Of a stretch of DNA of 64,000 nt, positions 49,966 to 60,140 are shown piece after piece. The position numbers were made by a program, and so were the translations under genes. Below the pieces are notes generated by a model. That model was not told the DNA's origin. It ran no database searches and saw only the letters and a program-made list of their open reading frames with translations. The stretch covers positions 2,042,001-2,106,000 of the forward strand of contig NZ_CP082839.1 of assembly GCF_019930585.1 (NCBI RefSeq). Reading direction: 5' to 3'. The DNA is from Sphingomonas nostoxanthinifaciens (GTDB lineage Bacteria; Pseudomonadota; Alphaproteobacteria; Sphingomonadales; Sphingomonadaceae). The stretch's first letter is position 1. Every line of letters starts with the position of its first letter.

Positions 49966-50107
49966 GAATTACGGTTGCGCAGCGCAGCATTCGGATTGCA
50001 GCGCTGACATTCTGCGGTAAGCGTCGCATCCGATGTGGGAGCAAGCTGGGCCGTCTGTCGGCCGTCGGCTATACCCGAGCAGCGGATCTTTCCGGCGAGG
50101 AATGCGC

Positions 50108-51478
50108 GTGAACGACCATTATCATGCCCCCACCGTATCGGACGCGGAAGCGCTGCCCGCGCGTTCGCCCCGGTCGCGCCGCAACGCGCTGCTGGTGGGC
50201 ATCGCGCTGGTGGTGGTGTTCGCCCTGCTTTGGGCGATCACGCATTCCAGCTCGAGCGCGGACGGCGCCGGCGGCGCGACGGGTCGTCGTAACCGACCCT
50301 CCGCCACGGTCGGCATCGCCAAGGTGGTGTCGGGCGACATGCCGGTGTCGCTGTCGGCGATCGGCACGGTGCAGCCGATCGTCACCGCCACCGTCCGCCC
50401 GCAGCTTTCGGGCAATATCTTCACGATCAACTTCACCGAGGGCCAGGTCGTCGCGAAGGGCCAGCTGCTCGCGCAGATCGATCCGCGCCCCTATCGCCTC
50501 GCGCTCGCGCAGGCGCAGGCCAATCTGGCGCGCGATCAGGCGGTGCTGAATCTCGCGCATGTCGACCTGCAGCGCTACCAGACGCTGCTCGCGCAGGATT
50601 CGATCGCGCGCCAGCAGGTCCAGACGCAGGCGGCGACGGTCAAGCAGGACGAGGGCACGGTCGCGGCCGATCAAGCGGCGATCGGCACCGCGAAGCTCAA
50701 CCTGCAATATACGTCGATCACCTCGCCGGTTTCCGGCCGCGTCGGCCTGCGCCAGGTCGATATCGGCAATTACGTCACGCCGGGCGACACGACCGGCATC
50801 GTCGTCATCACCCAGACGACGCCGATCGACGTGACCTTCGCGCTGCCGCAGGTCAACCTGCCGACCGTGCTCGCGCGGCGCCGCGCGGGCGACACGCTCG
50901 CCGTGACCGCGACCGATCAGGCCGGCACCACCACTCTGGCCGAGGGCCGCTTCCTCACCTTCGACAACCAGATCGACGCGACCACCGGCACGGTGAAGGC
51001 CAAGGCGCGCTTCCCCAACCCGGACAGCAAGCTGTTCCCCAATCAGTTCGTCAATGCGAGCCTGCTGGTCGATACGCTGCACAATGTCGCGATCGTCCCG
51101 GTCACCGCCGTCCGTCACGGCGCGCAGGGCGACTTCGTGTTCGTCCTGCAGGGCGACCATACCGTGAAGCTGCAGCAGGTGAAGCTGGGGCCGGCGGACG
51201 GCACGCGCGTCGCGATCGCCTCGGGCGTCGCCGCCGGCCAGACGGTCATCACCGAGGGCGCCGACAATCTCGACGACGGCTCGAAGGTGACGCTGCCGGG
51301 CGAGAAGCCCAAGGGGCCGAAGCGCGCGCAACCGGGCTTCTTCGCGCGGCTGTTCGGCGGCGGCGCCAGTGCGGACGGGGGCGGCTCGGCCGATGCCCAG
51401 GGCAATGCGCAAGGCAATGCCCAGAGCGGCCAGCACCACCGGCGCCGCAGCGCGGACGGGAACGGCGGCGGCCAGTGA
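50108..51478 (+). CDS. mdtA: RND efflux periplasmic adaptor (MdtA-like)
   Basis: 456 residues from GTG 50108, with GCGAGGA six bases upstream (an ATG at 50102 is too close to that site). One N-terminal helix (ALLVGIALVVVFALLWAI) anchors it in the inner membrane. The adaptor features 'LSAIGTVQPIVTATVRPQLS', the lipoyl half-motif 'GNIFTINFTEGQVVAKGQLL' and the coiled-coil hairpin follow in order. The C-terminal 50 residues are a Gly/Ser/Gln/His-rich tail. It connects the pump to the outer-membrane factor. Its stop overlaps the next start (GTGA). Confidence 0.92.
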   Translation: MNDHYHAPTVSDAEALPARSPRSRRNALLVGIALVVVFALLWAITHSSSSADGAGGATGRRNRPSATVGIAKVVSGDMPVSLSAIGTVQPIVTATVRPQLSGNIFTINFTEGQVVAKGQLLAQIDPRPYRLALAQAQANLARDQAVLNLAHVDLQRYQTLLAQDSIARQQVQTQAATVKQDEGTVAADQAAIGTAKLNLQYTSITSPVSGRVGLRQVDIGNYVTPGDTTGIVVITQTTPIDVTFALPQVNLPTVLARRRAGDTLAVTATDQAGTTTLAEGRFLTFDNQIDATTGTVKAKARFPNPDSKLFPNQFVNASLLVDTLHNVAIVPVTAVRHGAQGDFVFVLQGDHTVKLQQVKLGPADGTRVAIASGVAAGQTVITEGADNLDDGSKVTLPGEKPKGPKRAQPGFFARLFGGGASADGGGSADAQGNAQGNAQSGQHHRRRSADGNGGGQ

Positions 51479-54400
51479 ACGAGATGTCAGGCCCGATCGA
51501 GGGGGCCGCGGCGGACGGGCAGGAACTGCTCGGCCCCGCCGGGGTCAACCCCTCCCGGCCGTTCATCCTGCGGCCGGTGGCGACGACCCTGTTCATGCTG
51601 GCGATCCTGCTGGCGGGCATCGTCTCCTACCGCTTCCTGCCGCTCTCGGCGCTGCCCGAGGTCGATTATCCGACGATCCAAGTCTCGACGCTGTATCCCG
51701 GCGCGAGCCCCGACGTGATGGGCCTCACCGTCACCTCGCCGCTGGAGCGCCAGTTCGGGCAGATGGCCGGCCTGTCGCGCATGTCGTCCGTGTCGTCGGC
51801 GGGCGCCTCGGTCATCACGCTGCAGTTCAACCTCAACCTCAGCCTCGACGTGGCCGAGCAGGAGGTCCAGGCGGCGATCAACGCGGCGAACACCCTGCTG
51901 CCGTCGGACCTGCCGGCGCCGCCGATCTACGCCAAGGTCAATCCCGCCGACGCGCCGGTGCTCAGCCTCGGCGTCACCTCGGCCACACGTACCTTGGCCG
52001 AGATCCAGAACATGGTCGACCAGCGCGTCGCCAACAAGATCGCGCAGATTTCGGGCGTCGGTCAGGTGTCGCTGTCGGGCGGGCAGCGGCCGGCGGTGCG
52101 CATCCAGGCCAACGTCCAGGCGCTCGCCGCGCATGGCCTGTCGATGGACAATCTGCGCTCGGCGATCGCGGCGGCTAACGTCAACGGCGCCAAGGGCAGC
52201 TTCGACGGGCCGACGCGGAGCTGGTCGATCAACGCCAACGATCAGCTCGCGACCGCGGCCGACTATCGCGGCCTCATCATCGCCTATCGTGGTGCCGCGC
52301 CGGTGCGCCTGTCCGACCTCGCCGACGTGATCGACGCATCGGAGAACAGCCGCATCGGCGCGTGGATGAACCGCACGCCGGCGATCGTGGTCGACGTGCG
52401 GCGCCAGCCGGGCGCGAACGTGATCGGCACGGTCGACGCGATCAAGGCGGCGCTGCCCACGCTGGAAGCGGCCTTGCCCGCCGACGTGCACGTGACGTTG
52501 CTGACCGATCGCACGATCGGCATCCGATCGTCGGTGCGCGACGTGCAGCTCGAGCTGGTGTTCGCGGTGCTGCTCGTCACGCTCGCGATCTTCCTGTTTC
52601 TCGGCAGTCCGCAGGCGACCCTGATCGCCAGCCTGTCGGTGCCGCTGTCGATCGTCGGCACGTTCGCGGCGATGCACCTGCTCGGCTTCAGCCTCAACAA
52701 TCTGACGCTGATGGCGCTGACGATCGCGTCGGGCTTCGTCGTCGACGACGCGATCGTGGTGACCGAGAATATCGCGCGCCATCTGGAAGAGGGGAAGCGT
52801 CCGCTCGCCGCCGCTCTGCTGGGCAGCCGCGAGATCGGCTTCACCATCATCAGCCTGACGGTCAGCCTGATCGCGGTTCTGATCCCCTTGCTGTTCATGG
52901 GCGACGTCGTCGGCCGGCTGTTCCGCGAATTCGCGATCACGCTGGCGGTGACGATCCTGATCTCGGCGGTGGTCGCGCTGACGCTCGTGCCGATGCTGTC
53001 GGCGCGCTGGCTGAAGCCCGAGCACGAAATCCGCAAGCCGCGCTTCGTCCAGTGGACGATGGACCGGTTCGACGATCTGTCGCACGCTTATTCGCGCGCG
53101 CTCGACTGGGTACTGCTGCGCCAGGGGCTGACCTTGCTGGTGTTCGCGGGCTCGCTGGTGCTGACCGCCATGCTGTTCGTCGCCATTCCCAAGGGCCTGT
53201 TCCCCGAACAGGATACCGGCCAGCTGCAGGCGGTGGTGGTGACGGGGCAGGGCGTCTCCTTCCCGCGCATGGGAATGATCCAGGGGCAGCTCGCCGACGC
53301 GATCCTCGACGATCCCGACGTGGCGAGCCTCAGCTCGAACGTCGGCGTCGACGGCAGCAATCCGGCGATGAACCAGGGCCGGATGCTCATCAACCTGAAG
53401 GACAAGGAGCATCGCTCGTCGAGCCAGGCGGCGCTGATCCGCCGCCTGCAGCAGCGCGCGCGCGATATCGCCGGGCTGACGCTTTACGTGCGGCCGGTGC
53501 AGGATCTGACGATCGACGCCGAGGGCGGCCCGACGCAATATCGCTTCGCGCTGCAGGGCGCGGACCAGGCGCAGATCGACGAGTGGACGGTCAAGCTGCT
53601 GGCGTCGTTGAAGGACGTGCCGGCGGTGCGCAACATCGTATCCGACATGCAGAACAAGGGCCGCGCGGTGACGGTCGCGATCAACCGCGACACCGCATCG
53701 CGGCTCGGCATCAGCGCGGCGACGATCGACAGCGCGCTCTATAATGCGTTCGGCCAGCGCATCATCTCGACCATCTTCACCCAGACGACGCAGTATCGCG
53801 TGATCCTCGAAAGCCAGCCGGGGATGCTGACCTCGCCCGAGGCGCTGGGGCGGCTCTACATCAATACCAGTTCGGGCACGGCGGTGCCGCTGTCGACGGT
53901 CGCGCGCTTCGTCGAGGGGCAGGCGCCGTTGCAGGTGACGCGCGTGGCGCAATTCCCGGCCTCGACGATCGGCTTCGATCTCGCGCCGGGCTATGCGCTG
54001 GGCGCCGCGGTCGACGCGATCACCGCGCGGGAGAAGGCGATCGGCGTGCCGGCGGCGATCACCACCAACTTCCTCGGCGCCGCCAACGCCTTCCGCGCCA
54101 GCCTGCAGAACGAGGTGTGGCTGATCCTCGCGGCGATCGTCGTGGTCTATATCGTGCTGGGCGTGCTCTACGAGAGCTTCATCCACCCGCTGACGATCCT
54201 GTCGACTTTGCCCTCGGCGGGCGTCGGCGCGCTGCTGGCGCTGATGCTGACCGACAACGATCTCGGCGTGATCGGCATCATCGGCATCGTGCTGCTGATC
54301 GGCATCGTCAAGAAGAACGCGATCATGATGATCGACTTCGCGCTGGAGGCGCAGCGGATCGAGGGCAAGGACGCCGACACCGCTATCCGGCAGGCGGCGC

Positions 54401-54654
54401 ACCTGCGCTTCCGCCCGATCATGATGACGACCTTCGCCGCTCTGTTCGCCGCGCTGCCGATGATCTTCGGCGGCGGCATGGGCGCCGAATTGCGCCAGCC
54501 TTTGGGCCTGTCGATCGCCGGCGGCCTGATCGTCAGCCAGGCGCTGACCCTGTTCACGACCCCGGTGATCTTCCTCGCGTTCGAGCGGCTGAGCATGCGC
54601 TGGAGCCGCCGGCGCGAGGACGAGCCGCTGCTGCCGCTGGAAGCGCGCGAGTGA
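51475..54654 (+). CDS. mdtB: RND efflux permease subunit, MdtB-like
   Basis: 1059 residues, starting at GTG 51475, overlapping the adaptor stop. It has the standard RND layout: 12 helices and two large periplasmic loops. 'NPSRPFILRPVATTLFMLA' and 'PEVDYPTIQVSTLYPGASPD' match MdtB. The proton-relay segment is 'FVVDDAIVVTENIARHLEEG' (DD pair) and 'GIVKKNAIMMIDFALEAQRI' the second. The pump exports drugs, bile-type compounds or metal-siderophores; the substrate is not predictable. It forms a heteromer with the next gene's product. Confidence 0.93.
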   Translation: MNEMSGPIEGAAADGQELLGPAGVNPSRPFILRPVATTLFMLAILLAGIVSYRFLPLSALPEVDYPTIQVSTLYPGASPDVMGLTVTSPLERQFGQMAGLSRMSSVSSAGASVITLQFNLNLSLDVAEQEVQAAINAANTLLPSDLPAPPIYAKVNPADAPVLSLGVTSATRTLAEIQNMVDQRVANKIAQISGVGQVSLSGGQRPAVRIQANVQALAAHGLSMDNLRSAIAAANVNGAKGSFDGPTRSWSINANDQLATAADYRGLIIAYRGAAPVRLSDLADVIDASENSRIGAWMNRTPAIVVDVRRQPGANVIGTVDAIKAALPTLEAALPADVHVTLLTDRTIGIRSSVRDVQLELVFAVLLVTLAIFLFLGSPQATLIASLSVPLSIVGTFAAMHLLGFSLNNLTLMALTIASGFVVDDAIVVTENIARHLEEGKRPLAAALLGSREIGFTIISLTVSLIAVLIPLLFMGDVVGRLFREFAITLAVTILISAVVALTLVPMLSARWLKPEHEIRKPRFVQWTMDRFDDLSHAYSRALDWVLLRQGLTLLVFAGSLVLTAMLFVAIPKGLFPEQDTGQLQAVVVTGQGVSFPRMGMIQGQLADAILDDPDVASLSSNVGVDGSNPAMNQGRMLINLKDKEHRSSSQAALIRRLQQRARDIAGLTLYVRPVQDLTIDAEGGPTQYRFALQGADQAQIDEWTVKLLASLKDVPAVRNIVSDMQNKGRAVTVAINRDTASRLGISAATIDSALYNAFGQRIISTIFTQTTQYRVILESQPGMLTSPEALGRLYINTSSGTAVPLSTVARFVEGQAPLQVTRVAQFPASTIGFDLAPGYALGAAVDAITAREKAIGVPAAITTNFLGAANAFRASLQNEVWLILAAIVVVYIVLGVLYESFIHPLTILSTLPSAGVGALLALMLTDNDLGVIGIIGIVLLIGIVKKNAIMMIDFALEAQRIEGKDADTAIRQAAHLRFRPIMMTTFAALFAALPMIFGGGMGAELRQPLGLSIAGGLIVSQALTLFTTPVIFLAFERLSMRWSRRREDEPLLPLEARE

Positions 54655-54697
54655 CGGCGCGCATCCTGCCGGGCCGGGCGCGGGCGGAGCGGGGCGG

Positions 54698-57600
54698 GTG
54701 AACCTCTCCGCGCCGTTCATCCGTCGGCCGATCGGCACGATCCTGCTCACGATCGGCGTGATGCTGGCGGGCATCGCCGCTTTCTTCGTCATGCCGGTGT
54801 CGCCGCTGCCGCAGGTCGATTTCCCGACGATCAGCGTGCAGACCAGCCTTGCCGGCGCCAGCCCGACGACGATGGCGACCAGCGTCGCCAGCCCGCTGGA
54901 ACGGCGCATGGCGACGATCGCCGGCATCACCGAGCTCACCTCGCAATCGGGCATCGGCTCGACCCGCGTCACCGCGCAATTCGACCTGTCGCGCAACATC
55001 GACGGCGCCGCGCGCGACGTGCAGGCGGCGATCAACGCCGCGCGCGCCGATCTGCCCGCCACGCTGAAGACCAACCCCAGCTATCGCAAGATCAATCCGG
55101 CCGACGCGCCGATCATGATCATCGCGCTCACCAGCAAGACGCGCAGCCCCGCCGACATCTACAATGCGGTGTCGAACATCGTGCAGCAGCGGCTGCTGCA
55201 GGTGCAGGGCGTGGGCGACGTCGAGCTGGGCGGCGCGGCGCTGCCGGCGGTGCGGGTCGATCTCAACCCGCTGGCGCTGTCGCGCTACGGCATTCCGCTG
55301 GAGGACGTGCGCACCGCCATCTCGTCGGCCGACGCCAACCGGCCGCGCGGCGTGGTGGAGAGCGATACCACCGCGTGGCAGATTTACGGCGCGGTGCCCG
55401 GGCTGACTGCCGCCGATTATGCCCCGATCATCGTCGCGTGGCGCAACGGCGTCGCGGTGCGCCTGTCGGACATCGCGCATGTCTATGACGGGCCCGAAGA
55501 CATCCGCACGATGGGCCTGTTCAACGGCGTGCGCGCGGTGACGATCATCGTCAGCCGTCAGCCCGGGGCGAACATCATCGCCACGGTCGATTCGGTGAAG
55601 GCGCAATTGCCGGGGATCGAGGCGGCGATCCCGTCGGACATCAAGGTGTCGATCGCGTCGGATCGCACCACCACCATCCGCGCGTCGCTGCGCGAGGTCG
55701 AGGTGACGCTGCTGATCGCCACCCTGCTGGTGGTGATCGTGGTGTCGATCTTCCTGCGCTCGTTGCGCGCGACATTGGTGCCGGCGGTGGCGGTGGTCGC
55801 CTCGCTGCTCGGCACACTGGGCGTGATGTACCTGCTGGGGTTCAGCCTCAACAATTTGTCGCTGATGGCGCTGACCGTCGCGACCGGCTTCGTCGTCGAC
55901 GATGCGATCGTGGTGCTGGAGAATATCAGCCGCCACGTCGAGGACGGGATGAAGCCGTTCGCCGCCGCCTTGCGCGGCGCACGCGAGGTCGGCTTCACCG
56001 TGCTGTCGATCTCGATCAGCCTGGTCGCGGTGTTCATCCCGCTGCTGCTGATGGGCGGCATCATCGGCCGCCTGTTCCGCGAATTCGCGGTGACGATGAC
56101 GGTTGCGGTGCTGATCAGCCTGGTGATCTCGCTCACCGCCACGCCGATGCTCGCCTCGTTCATCCTGCGCGAGCGCGGTACGGTGCGCGAGAACCGCTTC
56201 CAGCGCGCCTCGGAGCATGTGTTCGAGCGGCTGCAGGCGCGTTATGCGCGCAGCCTCGACTGGGCGCTCGCCAATCGCGGCGCGACCCTGCTGCTGCTGG
56301 CGGGCGCGGTCGCGCTCAACATCTTCCTGCTCGGCGCGATCCAGAAGGGCTTCTTCCCCGAACAGGATACCGGATCGCTGATGGGCGGCCTGCGCGCCGA
56401 CCAGAGCATCTCGTTCGCCGATATGCAGACCAAACTGACCCGCCTGGTGAAGATCATCAAGAAGGATCCGGCGGTGCGCACCGTCGTCGCCTTTACCGGC
56501 GGGTCGCGCGCGGGCGGCGGCTTCATGTTCGTCGAGCTGAAGCCGCGATCACAGCGCGACGCGGCGCGGGTGGTGATCACGCGGCTGCGGCCGAAGCTCG
56601 CGCGGATCACCGGCGTCGCCACCTTCCTGATGCCGGTGCAGGACATGCAGATCGGCGGCCGCGGCGGCAACAGCTCGTACCAATATACGCTGCAGGCCGA
56701 CGATCCCGAGCTGCTGTACAAGGCCGCACCGCAATTGGCGCAGGCGCTGAAGCGCTACCCCGAACTGACCGACATCGACGTCGACGTGGCGCAGGGCGGC
56801 GCCGAGGCGTTCGTCACGATCGACCGCGACACCGCGACCCGGCTGGGCGTGACGCCGCAGACGATCGACAACACGCTGTACGACGCCTTCGGCCAGCGCC
56901 AGGTCTCGACCATCTACAGCGGCCTCAACCAATATCATGTCGTGCTGGGGGTCGCGCCGGAATATACCGGCGCGCCCGAGGCGCTGAACAACATCTACCT
57001 GCCGACCAGCCAGAGCGCCGCCGCGACGGGCGTCGCCACGACGACGACCGTGACATCCTCGACGTCCTCGACCTCGACCGGCACCGCCGGCGTGATCGGC
57101 ACGGCCACGGGCGTAACCGGCTCGACGCCCGTCTCCACCACCGGGCAGGCGCGCGACGCCGCGACCGGCAGCGCGGTCAACACCGTGGCCGACAGCATGG
57201 CGCCGCTCTCGACGCTCGCGACGTGGGCGACCGGCGCGACCGCGGCGCAGGTCAACCACCAGGATGCCGCACCCGCCGCCACGATCAGCTTCGCCACCGG
57301 CAACGGCTATTCGCTGGGGCAGGCGGCGCAGCGCATCGCGCAGGTGCAGGCGAGCCTCAGCCTGCCGGCGCAGGTGCGCGGCGGCTTTGCCGGCACCGCC
57401 AAGGTGTTCGCGCAATCGACCAACTCGACCCCGATCCTGATCGTGTCGGCGCTGGTGGTGATCTACATCGTGCTCGGCATCCTCTACGAAAGCGCGATCC
57501 ATCCGCTGACGGTGCTGTCGACCCTGCCGTCGGCGGGCGTGGGCGCGGTGCTGGCGCTGATGGCGACCGGATCGCAGTTCGACCTGATCGGCCTGATCGG

Positions 57601-57973
57601 CATCATCCTGCTGATCGGCATTGTGAAGAAGAATGCGATCCTCATCATCGATTTCGCGCTGGATGCCGAACGCTCGCGCGGGCTGTCGCCGCTCGCCGCG
57701 ATCCGCGAGGCATCGCTGCTGCGCTTCCGCCCGATCCTGATGACGACGATGGCGGCGGCGTTCGGTGCGCTGCCGCTGGCGATCGGCTTCGGCGACGGTG
57801 CGGAGCTGCGCCGGCCGCTCGGCATCGCGATCATGGGCGGCCTGATCGTCAGCCAGTTCATCACCCTGCTCACCACCCCGGTCGTCTATCTGGCGCTCGA
57901 CAAGTTCCGCCGCCGCTCGCCCCACGAAATGGCGCTGGGGCGCGGCGAGGCCAATCTCGGAATGACTGCATGA
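54698..57973 (+). CDS. mdtC: RND efflux permease subunit, MdtC-like, with Ser/Thr-rich insertion
   Basis: 1091 residues from GTG 54698. 'NLSAPFIRRPIGTILLTIGV' and 'PQVDFPTISVQTSLAGASPT' match MdtC. The conserved 'FVVDDAIVVLENISRHVEDG' and 'GIVKKNAILIIDFALDAERS' are intact. Between 'NNIYLPTSQ' and 'MAPLSTLATW', around residues 772-834, there are about 60 residues of Ala/Thr/Ser/Gly-rich sequence (TTTTVTSSTSSTSTGTAG), where other MdtC proteins have only a few. This falls in the periplasmic docking domain region. The rest of the protein is normal, so the insert is probably tolerated. Confidence 0.93.
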   Translation: MNLSAPFIRRPIGTILLTIGVMLAGIAAFFVMPVSPLPQVDFPTISVQTSLAGASPTTMATSVASPLERRMATIAGITELTSQSGIGSTRVTAQFDLSRNIDGAARDVQAAINAARADLPATLKTNPSYRKINPADAPIMIIALTSKTRSPADIYNAVSNIVQQRLLQVQGVGDVELGGAALPAVRVDLNPLALSRYGIPLEDVRTAISSADANRPRGVVESDTTAWQIYGAVPGLTAADYAPIIVAWRNGVAVRLSDIAHVYDGPEDIRTMGLFNGVRAVTIIVSRQPGANIIATVDSVKAQLPGIEAAIPSDIKVSIASDRTTTIRASLREVEVTLLIATLLVVIVVSIFLRSLRATLVPAVAVVASLLGTLGVMYLLGFSLNNLSLMALTVATGFVVDDAIVVLENISRHVEDGMKPFAAALRGAREVGFTVLSISISLVAVFIPLLLMGGIIGRLFREFAVTMTVAVLISLVISLTATPMLASFILRERGTVRENRFQRASEHVFERLQARYARSLDWALANRGATLLLLAGAVALNIFLLGAIQKGFFPEQDTGSLMGGLRADQSISFADMQTKLTRLVKIIKKDPAVRTVVAFTGGSRAGGGFMFVELKPRSQRDAARVVITRLRPKLARITGVATFLMPVQDMQIGGRGGNSSYQYTLQADDPELLYKAAPQLAQALKRYPELTDIDVDVAQGGAEAFVTIDRDTATRLGVTPQTIDNTLYDAFGQRQVSTIYSGLNQYHVVLGVAPEYTGAPEALNNIYLPTSQSAAATGVATTTTVTSSTSSTSTGTAGVIGTATGVTGSTPVSTTGQARDAATGSAVNTVADSMAPLSTLATWATGATAAQVNHQDAAPAATISFATGNGYSLGQAAQRIAQVQASLSLPAQVRGGFAGTAKVFAQSTNSTPILIVSALVVIYIVLGILYESAIHPLTVLSTLPSAGVGAVLALMATGSQFDLIGLIGIILLIGIVKKNAILIIDFALDAERSRGLSPLAAIREASLLRFRPILMTTMAAAFGALPLAIGFGDGAELRRPLGIAIMGGLIVSQFITLLTTPVVYLALDKFRRRSPHEMALGRGEANLGMTA

Positions 57974-59511
57974 CCTCGACCAAGATCGCACGTTTCTTCG
58001 GATATGCGGGCCTGCTGGCGCTCGCCGGGTGCAGCTTCGCGCCGCATTACCACGTGCCCGCCACGTCGGTGCCGGCCAGTTTCAAGGAAGCACCCGGCTG
58101 GCGCAGCGCCGCGCCCGCCGACGCGGTCGCCAAGGGCGAATGGTGGCTGCTGTTCAACGATCCGGTGCTGACCGCGCTGGAACAGCGCGTGCGCGTCAAC
58201 AACCAGAACGTGCTGGCGGCAGTCGCAGCCTATGATCTGGCGCGCGCGACGGTGCGCGAGGCGCGCGCGGCCTTGTTCCCTGACGTTACCCTGAGCAGCG
58301 GGGCGACGCGCGCGGGCACGTTCGGTTCGGGCAGCACCACGATCATCGGCGGCACCAGCACGAGCAGCGGCAGCACGACCGGCACGGGCTCGACCGGCAC
58401 CGGCACCGGCACCGGAACGGGCACCACCACGGGCTCGACCGGCACCAGCACCGTCACGTCGTCGAGCAACGGCAGCCGCCGCTACACCGTCTCGGCCGGC
58501 GCGAGCTGGGAGCCCGATCTATGGGGACGGCTGCGCAACACGCTGACCGAGCAGAAGAATCTGGCGCAGGCGAGCGAGGCCGATCTCAACAACGCCACCC
58601 TCGCCGCGCAGGGCGAGCTGGCGCTCGATTATGTCCAGTTGCGCGGGCTGGAGGCGCAGAAAGCGATCCTCGACGACACCGTCGCCGCTTATGCGAAGGC
58701 GCTGACGATCACCACCAACCGCTACAATCAGGGCGTGGTGGCGCAGGTCGATGTGCTGCAGGCGCAGACCCAGCTGACCACCGCCAAGGCCAATGCCGCC
58801 GATCTGGTGCGCCAGCGCGCCATCTTCGAGCATGCGATCGCGGTGCTGGTCGGCGAAAATCCGTCGAGCTTCGTGCTGGCGGCGCAGGCATGGAACCGCA
58901 CCGTGCCCGCGGTGCCGGCGGCCTTGCCGGCGTCGCTGCTCGAGCGGCGGCCGGATATCGCGGCGGCGGAGCGGCGCGTCGCCTCGGCCAATGCGGCGAT
59001 CGGCATCCAGCGCGCGGCCTTCTTCCCGACGCTCAGCCTCACCGGCAGCGTCGGCGGGCAGTCGAGCGTGTTGTCCAACCTGTTCACGGCCGGGGCCAGC
59101 ATCTGGTCGCTCGGTGCGCAGGGTGCGCTCACCGTGCTCGATTTCGGCGCACGCTCGGCGCGCGTGGCGGAAGCGCGCGCCTCCTATAACCAGGCGGTCG
59201 CGACCTACCGCCAGACCGTGCTCGCCGGGTTCCAGCAGGTCGAGGACGAACTCGCCGCCTCGGGCGTGCTGGCCTATGTCGGCGATCAGCGCGTGGCGGC
59301 GGCGCAGGCGGCGACCCGCGTCCAGCAGCTGACGCAGAACCAGTATCTCGCCGGCCAGATCGTCTACACCGACGTCATCACCGCGCAGGCGACCGCCTTG
59401 TCGGCGCGGCAGAGCGAGGCGCAGGCGATCGTCGACCGTCAGGTGGCAGCGGTCACGCTGATCCAGGCGATCGGCGGCAGCTGGCCGGCGGCCACGACGC
59501 CGACCCCGTGA
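57970..59511 (+). CDS. Outer-membrane efflux lipoprotein (NodT/OprM family) with Ser/Thr/Gly-rich insertion
   Basis: 513 residues; ATG overlaps the mdtC stop. The lipobox is 'LLALAGCSFAP', with Cys as the first mature residue. The family's inner repeats follow ('NQNVLAAVAAYDLARATVRE', 'ERRPDIAAAERRVASANAAI'). Around residues 115-172, where other family members have a short loop before 'YTVSAGASWEPDLWG', there are about 50 residues of Ser/Thr/Gly repeats (TGTGSTGTGTGTGTGTTTG). It forms the outer-membrane exit duct of this operon's pump, since mdtA, mdtB and mdtC lie directly upstream. Confidence 0.93.
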   Translation: MTSTKIARFFGYAGLLALAGCSFAPHYHVPATSVPASFKEAPGWRSAAPADAVAKGEWWLLFNDPVLTALEQRVRVNNQNVLAAVAAYDLARATVREARAALFPDVTLSSGATRAGTFGSGSTTIIGGTSTSSGSTTGTGSTGTGTGTGTGTTTGSTGTSTVTSSSNGSRRYTVSAGASWEPDLWGRLRNTLTEQKNLAQASEADLNNATLAAQGELALDYVQLRGLEAQKAILDDTVAAYAKALTITTNRYNQGVVAQVDVLQAQTQLTTAKANAADLVRQRAIFEHAIAVLVGENPSSFVLAAQAWNRTVPAVPAALPASLLERRPDIAAAERRVASANAAIGIQRAAFFPTLSLTGSVGGQSSVLSNLFTAGASIWSLGAQGALTVLDFGARSARVAEARASYNQAVATYRQTVLAGFQQVEDELAASGVLAYVGDQRVAAAQAATRVQQLTQNQYLAGQIVYTDVITAQATALSARQSEAQAIVDRQVAAVTLIQAIGGSWPAATTPTP

Positions 59512-60140
59512 GCCGCGCCGCGCCGTGGGTGGCGCTCGCGGGGTTTGCGCTCATGCTGGCCCTCGTGCTGGCAGGCATGACGCAAGGCGCGGACCGGGCG
59601 ATTTTGTGGGCGCTGCGGCGCCCGGGGCAACCGTCGGCGGCGAATCTTCCGATCTGGATGGTCGACGCGGCGAAGGCGTTCACGTGGCTCGGGATCGGCT
59701 GGGTTCGCGCGCTGCTGGCGCTGGTCGCTGCGGGGCTGCTGGCGCTACGCGGGCGTCGACGCACCGCGCTGATGCTGCCGGTCGCGTGGGCGATCGGCGC
59801 GGTCGCGGTGGAACTGGTCAAGCATCTGGTCGCGCGCCCGCGTCCTCCGGCGGCGTTCCACCTGATCGCCGTCAACCAGTGGAGCTTTCCGAGCGGCCAT
59901 GCCACGGGCGCGATGGCGCTGTATCCGTTGATCGGCCTCGTGTTCGACGGCCGGCGCGGAGCGACGCTGGGGGTGGTGCTGGCGCTGTTGATCGGCCTCA
60001 CGCGCATCGTTCTGGGCGTGCATTGGGCGAGCGACGTGATCGGCGGCTGGCTGCTCGGCGGGACGGTGGCGCTGGCCGCCGCGGCTCATCTGGCCTCGAA
60101 CGCGCAGCGCAACGTCAGCGAGCGCGGTGCGGCGACATAG
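59508..60140 (+). CDS. PAP2-type phosphatase, membrane
   Basis: 210 residues from GTG 59508, overlapping the outer-membrane factor stop. Several hydrophobic segments are present. The three PAP2 motifs are 'KHLVARPRP', 'SFPSGHATGAMAL' and 'TRIVLGVHWASDVIGG', with the catalytic His in the last two. Family members remove phosphate from lipids such as undecaprenyl pyrophosphate or phosphatidic acid. The 3' end overlaps the 3' end of the next gene, on the other strand, by 55 bases. Confidence 0.9.
   Translation: MSRAAPWVALAGFALMLALVLAGMTQGADRAILWALRRPGQPSAANLPIWMVDAAKAFTWLGIGWVRALLALVAAGLLALRGRRRTALMLPVAWAIGAVAVELVKHLVARPRPPAAFHLIAVNQWSFPSGHATGAMALYPLIGLVFDGRRGATLGVVLALLIGLTRIVLGVHWASDVIGGWLLGGTVALAAAAHLASNAQRNVSERGAAT

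Noticed and set aside
51487..55074. A minus-strand open frame of nearly 1200 codons across the mdtB-mdtC region
   Set aside because: It is antisense to two clear RND permease genes and its translation is dominated by Arg, Asp, His and Gln, the signature of the reverse frame in GC-rich DNA.
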